From: an uncultured Terrimonas sp.
Lineage (GTDB): Bacteria > Bacteroidota > Bacteroidia > Chitinophagales > Chitinophagaceae
Assembly: GCA_946886925.1 (NCBI GenBank)
Contig: CAMPJQ010000246.1
Coordinates: 1 to 5,130 of the forward strand
Length of the DNA stretch: 5,130 bases
Direction: 5' to 3'
Under the pieces are notes generated by a model that saw nothing but the letters and a program-made list of their open reading frames with translations, ran no database searches and was not told where the DNA came from. Positions within the stretch are counted from its first letter, which is position 1. Every line of letters starts with the position of its first letter. A program made the position numbers and the translations under genes. Positions 1 through 5,130 of this stretch are shown one piece after another.

Positions 1-28
1 GGTGAGTAGTTAGTGGTGAGAAGTGAGT
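1..28. repeat. Imperfect 14-bp tandem repeat (GTGAG-rich), cut by the window edge
   Basis: Positions 1-14 and 15-28 are two copies of a 14-bp unit starting GGTGAG. They agree at 12 of 14 positions, differing at unit positions 7 and 11. The array lies just past the fumarase stop codon and may continue beyond the left edge, so its full copy number cannot be seen. It is a short, low-complexity intergenic repeat. No function is evident. Confidence 0.55.
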
Positions 29-44
29 GATTGGCATATCACTC
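25..44 (-). other. Small hairpin overlapping the fumC stop codon
   Basis: The arms GAGTGAT (25-31) and ATCACTC (38-44) are perfect reverse complements around a 6-nt loop. The stem includes the fumarase TGA stop (complement of 39-41). In the fumC reading direction no run of U follows the stem, so it does not qualify as a standard intrinsic terminator. It could still mark the 3' end of the transcript, or it could be a by-product of the adjacent GTGAG repeat. Confidence 0.35.
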
Positions 45-1445
45 CTTATTAATTTCACCCACCATATTAGCGGGCTGCACCCATTCATCAAACTGCTCCG
101 GTGTTACATAGCCCAGTTTAACCGACATAGCTTTTAATGTGATGCCTTCTTTATGTGCTTTTTGAGCAATTTCTGCTGCTTTATAATAACCAATTTTTGT
201 ATTGAGTGCTGTTACCAGCATTAGGGAATTGTCTACGTGTTTTTTAATATTAGTCTCGATAGGCTCTATACCAGTGGCGCATTTGTCATTAAAGCTTACA
301 CACCCGTCTCCTATCAGCCTGGCGCTATGTAAAAAATTATAAATCATCACAGGCTTAAACACATTCAGCTCAAAATGCCCGGTTGCTCCGCCAATATTGA
401 TGGCTACATCATTTCCCATTACCTGTGCAGCAATCATTGTTAAAGCCTCACATTGCGTAGGGTTAACCTTGCCGGGCATAATAGAAGAGCCCGGTTCATT
501 ATCAGGAATTAAAATTTCGCCTATGCCACTCCGTGGCCCCGATGAAAGCATGCGGATATCATTTGCTATTTTCATCAGGCTTACCGCAACGGTTTTTAAA
601 GCGCCATGCGCTTCAACTATAGCATCATGTGCGGCCAAGGCCTCAAATTTATTTTCTGCGGTTATAAAAGGTAGTCCTGTTAAAGCCGCAATATGTTTGG
701 CAACATTTTCGGCATAGTCTTTTGGTGTATTGATCCCTGTTCCCACAGCGGTACCGCCCAGAGCCAGTTCACTTAAATGCAGTAAAGTATTTTTAATGGC
801 TTTGAGCCCGTGGTCCAGTTGCGACACATAGCCGCTGAATTCCTGTCCAAGCGTTAACGGGGTGGCATCCATAAAATGTGTGCGGCCTATTTTTACCACA
901 TGCATAAACGCTTTGCTTTTGGCAGCCAGTGTATCCCTGAGTTTTTGTATTGCGGGAATGGTAACTTCGGCCAGCATTTTGTAAGCGGCAATATGCATTG
1001 CCGTTGGGAAGGTGTCGTTGCTCGACTGGGATTTGTTTACATCATCATTGGGATGTAAGAATTTTTCCTTGTCTTCCAGTTTGCCTCCATTCAATACATG
1101 CCCGCGGTAGGCTATTACTTCATTAACATTCATGTTGCTTTGGGTACCACTGCCGGTTTGCCATACTACCAGCGGAAAATAATCATCTAAAGTATGTGCT
1201 AATATTTCATCACAAACTTTGCCAATCAGCCTTGCTTTTTCCTGCGGCAGTACGCCTGCCTCAAAGTTGGTAATGGCTGCCGCCTTTTTAAGATAAGCAA
1301 AAGCATTGATAATTTCTTTCGGCATGCGGTTTATATCCTGTGCGATCTTAAAATTATCAATGCTTCTTTGTGTTTGAGCGCCATAGTAAGCATGAGCGGG
1401 AACTTTTACCTCTCCCATTGTGTCTTTTTCTATCCTGTAATCCAT
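39..1445 (-). CDS. fumC: Class II fumarate hydratase (fumarase C)
   Basis: This 468-residue protein catalyses the reversible hydration of fumarate to L-malate in the TCA cycle. It is a cytoplasmic, iron-independent enzyme that acts as a homotetramer in characterised family members. The sequence runs at full family length. It shows the N-terminal block DTMGEVKVP (8-16) with YYGAQTQRS (20-28), the substrate-binding block [13 protein letters not shown] (97-109), [15 protein letters not shown] (137-151), and [16 protein letters not shown] (187-202). His190 matches the catalytic His188 of E. coli FumC. The flexible signature loop [15 protein letters not shown] (319-333) carries Ser320, matching E. 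coli Ser318. The loop reads [10 protein letters not shown], as in fumarases, rather than the PAKVNPVVPE form of aspartases. The ATG is the only possible start, because an in-frame TAG lies 15 nt upstream. No Shine-Dalgarno sequence precedes it. It is divergent from the flavoprotein gene and shares a 192-bp intergenic region with it. Confidence 0.97.
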   Translation of the reverse strand: MDYRIEKDTMGEVKVPAHAYYGAQTQRSIDNFKIAQDINRMPKEIINAFAYLKKAAAITNFEAGVLPQEKARLIGKVCDEILAHTLDDYFPLVVWQTGSGTQSNMNVNEVIAYRGHVLNGGKLEDKEKFLHPNDDVNKSQSSNDTFPTAMHIAAYKMLAEVTIPAIQKLRDTLAAKSKAFMHVVKIGRTHFMDATPLTLGQEFSGYVSQLDHGLKAIKNTLLHLSELALGGTAVGTGINTPKDYAENVAKHIAALTGLPFITAENKFEALAAHDAIVEAHGALKTVAVSLMKIANDIRMLSSGPRSGIGEILIPDNEPGSSIMPGKVNPTQCEALTMIAAQVMGNDVAINIGGATGHFELNVFKPVMIYNFLHSARLIGDGCVSFNDKCATGIEPIETNIKKHVDNSLMLVTALNTKIGYYKAAEIAQKAHKEGITLKAMSVKLGYVTPEQFDEWVQPANMVGEINKE

Positions 1446-1511
1446 GGTGGTATGCAGCTATTTTAAAGAAATTAAAAAAACGGTTACAATGCGGCTCATC
1501 CGCCGGCGCTT

Positions 1512-1519
1512 CAAAATTA
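1512..1519 (-). promoter_or_regulatory. Candidate Bacteroidota -7 box for fumC
   Basis: Read on the minus strand, the site is TAATTTTG, an exact match to the Bacteroidota sigma-factor -7 consensus TAnnTTTG. It would start transcription near 1505 and leave a leader of about 60 nt before the fumC ATG. I found no good -33 TTTG/TTG element at the usual spacing (about 1538-1545), so the call rests on the -7 box and its position alone. Confidence 0.45.
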
Positions 1520-1571
1520 CAAGTTTACTGTTTATTGATCCCGCTGTATTATTTTAGTGCTGTGGTTCCTT

Positions 1572-1599
1572 TATAAATGATTGCGGAAAATCATTTATA
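1572..1599. promoter_or_regulatory. Perfect 11-bp inverted repeat, candidate operator
   Basis: TATAAATGATT (1572-1582) and AATCATTTATA (1589-1599) are perfect reverse complements separated by the 6-nt spacer GCGGAA. The dyad spans 28 bp and its right end shares two bases with the candidate -7 box at 1598-1605, so it fills the space between the -33 and -7 regions of the rightward promoter. It lies upstream of the predicted transcript, so it is unlikely to act as an RNA hairpin of that gene. A dimeric regulator bound here would be expected to block RNA polymerase. The inner TGATT-N6-AATCA has the overall length of a Crp-family site, but its sequence does not identify any family. Confidence 0.55.
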
Positions 1600-1605
1600 C
1601 TTTTG
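1598..1605 (+). promoter_or_regulatory. Candidate -7 box for the FAD oxidoreductase gene
   Basis: TACTTTTG matches the Bacteroidota -7 consensus TAnnTTTG exactly. Initiation about 6 nt downstream (near 1611) would leave a leader of about 27 nt before the GTG start. The -33 region is occupied by the inverted repeat at 1572-1599 and holds no clear TTTG at standard spacing. This could mean a weak or activator-dependent promoter. Confidence 0.5.
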
Positions 1606-1637
1606 GAAGATGACAGGAAATTTTAAATAAAAAGCTG

Positions 1638-3074
1638 GTGCAAAAAAAGGAATTTGATGCTGTTGTGGTTGGGTCGGGTCCAAACGGATTAGCGGCAGCT
1701 ATTGCGTTACAGCAGGCCGGACTTTCCGTACTCGTATTGGAAGGTGGAGATACGATTGGGGGCGGCCTGCGATCGAAAGAGCTTACGCTGCCGGGTTATG
1801 TACATGATGTTTGTTCCGCCATTCATCCCATGGCTGTTAGCTCTCCTTTTTTTAACAGTCTGCCGCTTGAGCAACATGGCTATTCCTATACATATCCTCC
1901 TGTTGCCGCTGCACATCCTTTTGATGATGGAACTGCGGCTATTCTGAAATCATCACCTGAAGAAACAGCGGCTTCATTGGGTATAGATAAGGATGCATAT
2001 TTGCAACTCATCAATCCCATAATAAAAAAATGGCCATTAATCGCTGCTGATATACTGGCCCCATTGCACATTCCAAAGCATCCACTGGCAATGGCTCAGT
2101 TTGGGCTTAAAGCCATTACCTCAGCCACACATCTGGCAAAAAGGTTTAGTACCAAAACAGCAAAGGGGCTTTGGGCGGGCATGGCAGCGCACGCCATTCA
2201 ACCATTAAGCAACCTCACCACATCGGCTATAGGATTGGTATTAATGGCGGCTGCACATCTTAAGGGATGGCCTGTTGCTAAAGGAGGATCGCAAACGATA
2301 GCCAATGCACTCGCCTCTTATTTTATTTCCTTAGGAGGAAAAATAGAAACCAATTTTTACGTTCACTCATTGGAGCAGTTGCCGGCTTCAAGGGCTATTT
2401 TATTTGACATAACGCCGCAACAATTGTTAACGATCGCGGGGCATAAATTCTCTTCATTGTACAAATGGCAGTTACAAAAATACAGGTATGGAATGGGTGT
2501 TTTTAAGTTAGACTGGGCATTGGATGCACCGATTCCTTTTACAGCGGGAGCGTGCAGAACGGCAGGTACCGTACATATTGGCAATACGATTGAAGAAATA
2601 ACGGCTTCAGAACAATTAACCTGGGATGATGGTCACCCCGATAAACCCTTTGTATTATTGGCGCAGCAAAGTTTATTTGACGTTTCGCGGGCGCCGGAAG
2701 GGAAACATACTGCCTGGGCTTATTGCCATGTGCCCAATGGTTCTGTAAAAGATATGACAGCAGCTATTGAGTTACAGGTAGAGCGCTTTGCTCCGGGTTT
2801 CAGGGAAAGAATATTGGCAAGGCATGTAATGAATACAGAGCAACTTCAGACTTATAATGCCAATTATATTGGTGGTGATATTAATGGTGGAGTAATAGAT
2901 ATTGGTCAATTGTTTACCCGGCCGGCTCTGCGCTTTTCCCCTTACAGAACTTCTGCAAAAGGCATGTATATATGCTCTTCTTCTACTCCACCCGGAGGAG
3001 GTGTGCATGGCATGTGTGGCTACCACGCAGCACGGCGGGCATTAAAAGATATATTCAATATTAAAGTCCCTTAA
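1638..3074 (+). CDS. FAD-dependent oxidoreductase, phytoene desaturase/PYROXD2-like (COG1233 type)
   Basis: This 478-residue protein is a predicted cytoplasmic flavoprotein; its substrate cannot be read from the sequence. The N-terminus is a Rossmann FAD-binding fold. It shows a beta strand (7-11), GSGPNG (12-17) as the dinucleotide-binding turn, acidic Glu35 after VLVL to bind the ribose, and IGGGLRS (40-46), the second FAD-contacting block of the family. The C-terminus has the matching FAD block at 443-461, with PPGGGVHGMCG, followed by a helix that closes the fold. The middle (about 60-420) is the divergent substrate region. No signal peptide or clear membrane segment is visible. The start is GTG: an in-frame TGA lies at 1611-1613, no ATG follows it, and the Rossmann strand begins seven codons in. 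There is no Shine-Dalgarno sequence. The last 14 bp overlap the convergent hydratase gene. Homology to carotenoid desaturases does not imply carotenoid synthesis, and no crtB, crtY or other carotenoid gene is nearby. Confidence 0.88.
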   Translation: MQKKEFDAVVVGSGPNGLAAAIALQQAGLSVLVLEGGDTIGGGLRSKELTLPGYVHDVCSAIHPMAVSSPFFNSLPLEQHGYSYTYPPVAAAHPFDDGTAAILKSSPEETAASLGIDKDAYLQLINPIIKKWPLIAADILAPLHIPKHPLAMAQFGLKAITSATHLAKRFSTKTAKGLWAGMAAHAIQPLSNLTTSAIGLVLMAAAHLKGWPVAKGGSQTIANALASYFISLGGKIETNFYVHSLEQLPASRAILFDITPQQLLTIAGHKFSSLYKWQLQKYRYGMGVFKLDWALDAPIPFTAGACRTAGTVHIGNTIEEITASEQLTWDDGHPDKPFVLLAQQSLFDVSRAPEGKHTAWAYCHVPNGSVKDMTAAIELQVERFAPGFRERILARHVMNTEQLQTYNANYIGGDINGGVIDIGQLFTRPALRFSPYRTSAKGMYICSSSTPPGGGVHGMCGYHAARRALKDIFNIKVP

Positions 3075-3837
3075 ATACTGGCTGTCTTTTTTCAAGAAAA
3101 GCAGCAGCGCCTTCCTTTGCATCGGCGGTATCAAAAAGTTCACCGAAAATATTTATCTCCGCCTGGTAGCCATTTTTATTCTCGTCAAAGACTGCATTGG
3201 CTGCTTTTATGCATCCTGCTATTGCCAATGGCGCTTTAGTATTAATAAGCCCGGCAACAGATAAGGTTTTATTCATCAGTTCTTCCTGGGGCACCACGTA
3301 ATTCACCAATCCATATTGCAGGGCGGCAGGGGCATCAATCATACTGCCGGTCATCAGCAATTCCATGGCGCGGCCTTTGCCGATCAGTTGCGTTAAACGT
3401 TGTGTGCCACCATACCCTGGTATCAGTCCAAGGTTTACTTCGGGCTGGCCAAATTTGGCATTATCACTGGCAATGCGGAAATGACAGGCCATGGCCAACT
3501 CGCATCCACCGCCTAATGCAAACCCGTTTACTGCAGCTATAACCGGTTTGGGCGACTGTTCAATTTTATTAAACACCTGCACTTGGCCTTTTTCGGCCAT
3601 TGCTTTTCCGCCTTTGGCATCAAGCGCAACAAATTCACTAATGTCGGCCCCCGCAACAAAGGCTTTATTTCCGCTGCCGGTGATAACCGCCGATTTTATT
3701 TCCGCATTATTATACACATCATCAATGGCTGCACTCAATTCTTCTATCACTGTTTTGTTAAGTGCATTCAGCTTATCAGGACGATCGATAGTGATGATTA
3801 GCGTATGGTTGTGAAAAGACAAGGATAACAGTTCCAT
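3061..3837 (-). CDS. Enoyl-CoA hydratase/isomerase family protein (crotonase)
   Basis: This 258-residue protein is a complete single-domain crotonase. It probably hydrates trans-2-enoyl-CoA to 3-hydroxyacyl-CoA in fatty-acid or other acyl-CoA breakdown in the cytoplasm, as a hexamer by family precedent. The CoA/oxyanion-hole segment AGADISEF lies at 62-69, and the second oxyanion segment is FALGGGCELA (106-115). The two catalytic glutamates are both present: Glu113 in GGGCE and Glu133 in FGQPEVNLGLIPGYGGTQRL. They are 20 residues apart, as in rat mitochondrial crotonase (Glu144/Glu164), which supports hydratase rather than pure isomerase activity. The C-terminus FLEKRQPVFKG (247-257) is typical of the family. 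The ATG is fixed by an in-frame TGA three codons upstream. There is no Shine-Dalgarno sequence. Substrate chain length, and an exact symbol such as fadB, crt or paaF, cannot be assigned. No thiolase or acyl-CoA dehydrogenase gene lies in the window. Confidence 0.95.
   Translation of the reverse strand: MELLSLSFHNHTLIITIDRPDKLNALNKTVIEELSAAIDDVYNNAEIKSAVITGSGNKAFVAGADISEFVALDAKGGKAMAEKGQVQVFNKIEQSPKPVIAAVNGFALGGGCELAMACHFRIASDNAKFGQPEVNLGLIPGYGGTQRLTQLIGKGRAMELLMTGSMIDAPAALQYGLVNYVVPQEELMNKTLSVAGLINTKAPLAIAGCIKAANAVFDENKNGYQAEINIFGELFDTADAKEGAAAFLEKRQPVFKGL
3081..3105 (+). other. Hairpin just past the stop of the FAD oxidoreductase gene, inside the hydratase gene
   Basis: GCTG (3081-3084) pairs with CAGC (3102-3105), and CTTTTT (3086-3091) pairs with GAAAAG (3096-3101) with one G-U pair. 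The loop is 4 nt and T3085 is a single bulge. The stem begins 7 nt after the plus-strand stop codon, where a 3' end would be needed. No T-run follows, so a standard intrinsic terminator is not supported. On the other strand these bases encode the conserved AAFLEKRQ end of the crotonase, which may account for the stem by chance. Confidence 0.3.
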
Positions 3838-3860
3838 AAAAAGTCATTTAAACGGGTTTA

Positions 3861-3879
3861 CAGATGATCCGGTCATCTG
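3861..3879. promoter_or_regulatory. 19-bp dyad upstream of the hydratase gene, candidate operator
   Basis: CAGATGA (3861-3867) and TCATCTG (3873-3879) are perfect reverse complements around the 5-nt centre TCCGG. The dyad ends 24 bp upstream of the hydratase ATG, where a repressor site or a leader hairpin could sit. Size and symmetry suit a dimeric TetR- or GntR-type repressor, families that often control acyl-CoA genes. No such regulator gene lies in the window and the motif is not one I recognise. Confidence 0.4.
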
Positions 3880-3977
3880 CAGTAATACATTTTGCGCAGG
3901 TAAAGGTAGGATGCTTTGTTTGCACTCAGTCGTCGGGCTTCAGCCATCAGCGACAAAAATTAACAACCGGCTGCATA

Positions 3978-4015
3978 CCCCTTCTTTCACCTTTTTCTTT
4001 TCATCTCTTTCTCCT
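3978..4015 (+). other. Pyrimidine-rich tract
   Basis: Of 38 bases only two (A3989 and A4003) are purines, which is unlike the sequence on either side. It could encode an unstructured stretch of leader or tail RNA, or be a remnant of a repeat. No function can be assigned. Confidence 0.4.
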
Positions 4016-4197
4016 GGTGTATTTCGGTTCGGATTTAGCATCCACCCCGGCAGACAGTTTTGGTTCTTGTTATTTGCTATTTGGTTTCTTTGTATTGCTT
4101 CGTATTGGTTTCCCGCAAAGAAGCAACGGACACAAAGGCCTTTTTCACTTTATTCAATAGTGAAATAGAAGAGCCTATACCCAAAGTTGACTTTAAG

Positions 4198-4287
4198 CAC
4201 TGTCCCTCGCCACAGTGTGAAGGCCCGCCTGCCGGACAGGCACGGAAAGAGTCCGCCCGAACGATGTTCAGTCGGGCGGCGGTGAGG
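4198..4287. repeat. GC-rich cluster of inverted repeats, possible structured RNA or intergenic repeat
   Basis: Three perfect inverted repeats follow one another: CACTGT/ACAGTG (4198-4203/4212-4217), GCCTG/CAGGC (4227-4231/4237-4241) and CCGCCCGA/TCGGGCGG (4253-4260/4272-4279). In addition, CCTCGCC (4205-4211) can pair with GGTGAGG (4281-4287) on plus-strand RNA through one G-U pair. That helix would enclose the second and third hairpins. The cluster starts 6 nt past the stress-protein stop and would lie in that gene's 3' untranslated region when read leftward. No U-run follows any stem on the minus strand, so it is not a classical terminator. It is markedly richer in G+C than the neighbouring intergenic sequence. 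Confidence 0.5.
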
Positions 4288-4292
4288 TTCCT

Positions 4293-5120
4293 TTATTCCC
4301 AGGAATGTAAGGCCAATATAGGTAAACGACTTTGGTAAGCTAACTTTTTAGTATTACTGCTTTTGAACAGACTTCCCAGAAATGAGTGTTTGCGTGGCAC
4401 GGTAATAATAACGTCCGCATGATGTTCAATAGCGAATTTATCTATTGCCTCTGCGAAATTTTCTTCCAGCAAAGAAAAGTATTGAGGATTATAGGAGTGC
4501 AGCAGTTGTTTTAATTTTTCACTTTCTTTTTTATCTTCATCGGGTAGTGCGGTTTGTTCCGAAGTAATATGCAGTACGTATAATTGAGGTTGAAGTATAT
4601 CTAAAAATTTTTTCAATGGTTTTACCGGCGTGGTGGCTTCTACGTTTTTCAGATCGGACGTAAGAATTACACTTTTAATTTTTTTGTAAACTGCTGTTCC
4701 GGGAATGATAAAAACAGGGCAAATATCTTTACTGATCACATTCAGCGTATTGCTCCCGATAATTAACTGTTCCAGTTTACTGCTTCCTGTAATGCCCATT
4801 ACAATAAGATCGGCATGATTGTGATTTACATATTTTTCCAGGGTGGGCGCCAGGCTGCCTTCTTCTGCTACAACATCTATGGATACTCCGGCAATGTTTC
4901 CCAGTTCTCTTTTGAGATTGCTTAAGGCAACAATAGCCATATTCTTCCTGGCATCGGAGTCAATCAGCAACGGTGTGCCATCAGAACCCGCAACTATCGT
5001 CTCATACACGTAATACAATGTAACGATACTATCTGGTATGTCTGACGCCAGGTGGATAGCATATTTTGCAGCGTTTACTGAAGGTTCAGAAAAATCTACG
5101 GCGGCAATGATCTTTTTCAT
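4293..5120 (-). CDS. Universal stress protein, tandem UspA domains
   Basis: This 275-residue cytoplasmic protein has two Usp (alpha/beta, HUP-fold) domains in tandem, about 1-140 and 147-275. Such proteins help cells survive starvation, oxidative or energy stress, and many bind ATP. Domain 1 begins MKKIIAAVDFSEPS, with Asp9 in the usual nucleotide-contacting position. It holds a complete G-2x-G-9x-G-S-N ATP motif at Gly109, Gly112 and Gly122-Ser123-Asn124. In domain 2 the equivalent segment (241-256) has Val241, Lys244 and Ser254 in place of the three glycines, and only Ser255-Asn256 remain. Domain 2 is therefore probably unable to bind ATP in the same way. The ATG gives the canonical N-terminus, so an upstream start is unlikely, although only 10 bp of upstream sequence is visible and the promoter lies outside. 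A 455-bp gap from the hydratase gene argues against co-transcription. Confidence 0.93.
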   Translation of the reverse strand: MKKIIAAVDFSEPSVNAAKYAIHLASDIPDSIVTLYYVYETIVAGSDGTPLLIDSDARKNMAIVALSNLKRELGNIAGVSIDVVAEEGSLAPTLEKYVNHNHADLIVMGITGSSKLEQLIIGSNTLNVISKDICPVFIIPGTAVYKKIKSVILTSDLKNVEATTPVKPLKKFLDILQPQLYVLHITSEQTALPDEDKKESEKLKQLLHSYNPQYFSLLEENFAEAIDKFAIEHHADVIITVPRKHSFLGSLFKSSNTKKLAYQSRLPILALHSWE

Positions 5121-5130
5121 GAATAATGTA

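Larger units (their letters stand above)
3838..4292. other. 455-bp gene-free region between the hydratase and stress-protein genes
   Basis: No convincing coding sequence is visible on either strand. From left to right it holds a 19-bp dyad (3861-3879), a pyrimidine-rich tract (3978-4015) and an inverted repeat TTGCTTC/GAAGCAA (4095-4101/4120-4126). These are followed by a 7-bp hairpin TTTCACT/AGTGAAA (4143-4149/4159-4165) and a GC-rich inverted-repeat cluster (4198-4287). No exact TAnnTTTG box was found for the hydratase gene on the minus strand. Dense inverted repeats and open but protein-poor frames suggest an interspersed or decayed repeat rather than a lost gene. Confidence 0.6.

Noticed and set aside
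397..717. Open frame of 106 codons on the plus strand inside fumC
   Set aside because: It is the antisense shadow of a strongly conserved fumarase segment.
39..1445. Aspartate ammonia-lyase as an alternative identity for the first gene
   Set aside because: The signature loop reads [15 protein letters not shown], and [10 protein letters not shown] is of the fumarase type, which favours fumarase over aspartase.
1491..1508. GCGG/CCGC mini-hairpin and the CGCCGGCG palindrome in the fumC leader
   Set aside because: Stems of 4 bp and an 8-bp palindrome are too short to support a regulatory call.
1638..3074. Carotenoid biosynthesis locus
   Set aside because: Only the general FAD-binding family is shared with phytoene desaturases. 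No phytoene synthase, cyclase or ketolase gene is adjacent.
3886..3894. TACATTTTG on the plus strand as a -7 promoter box
   Set aside because: It has three bases instead of two between TA and TTTG, and no gene follows on that strand.
4143..4165. Hairpin TTTCACT/AGTGAAA considered as an intrinsic terminator
   Set aside because: Neither strand has a T-run directly after the stem; on the minus strand it is followed by A residues. It may still be a minor structural element.
3864..4168. Two overlapping plus-strand open frames (3864-4160 and 3911-4168) in the gene-free region
   Set aside because: Their products are rich in Phe, Leu and Ser because they read through the pyrimidine tract. They overlap each other in different frames and show no domain or recognisable family motif.
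4060..4338. Plus-strand open frame of 92 codons running into the stress-protein gene
   Set aside because: It crosses the inverted-repeat cluster and ends antisense within a well-supported gene. Its composition is not protein-like.

Overview
The window looks like an ordinary chromosomal segment of a Bacteroidota bacterium, most likely of the Chitinophagaceae or a relative. This is inferred from Bacteroidota-type -7 boxes (TAnnTTTG) in the divergent promoter region, from the absence of Shine-Dalgarno sequences before all four genes, and from the style of the proteins. No ribosomal or other strict taxonomic marker is present, so the placement is tentative.

Layout. Positions 39-1445 (minus) encode a complete class II fumarase (FumC), with a short GTGAG-type repeat and a small hairpin at its 3' end. 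A 192-bp divergent intergenic region (1446-1637) carries a candidate promoter for each flanking gene and a perfect 11-bp-arm inverted repeat beside the rightward promoter. Positions 1638-3074 (plus) encode a FAD-dependent oxidoreductase of the phytoene-desaturase/PYROXD2-like family, with a GTG start. It runs tail-to-tail into, and overlaps by 14 bp, an enoyl-CoA hydratase (crotonase) gene at 3061-3837 (minus). A 455-bp gene-free stretch (3838-4292) follows, with a dyad just upstream of the hydratase start, a pyrimidine-rich tract and a GC-rich cluster of inverted repeats. The last gene, 4293-5120 (minus), is a tandem-domain universal stress protein whose second nucleotide-binding motif is degenerate.

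How the genes relate. Fumarase (TCA cycle) and enoyl-CoA hydratase (beta-oxidation or related acyl-CoA metabolism) belong to central carbon metabolism. The flavoprotein is of unknown substrate, and the stress protein is a general adaptive factor. Orientation and spacing do not suggest one operon; each gene is probably transcribed separately. I see no mobile element gene, phage gene, CRISPR array, RNA gene of a known class or defence system. The points worth a second look are regulatory or structural: the palindrome at 1572-1599, the dyad at 3861-3879, and the inverted-repeat cluster at 4198-4287, which could be a structured RNA or an interspersed repeat.
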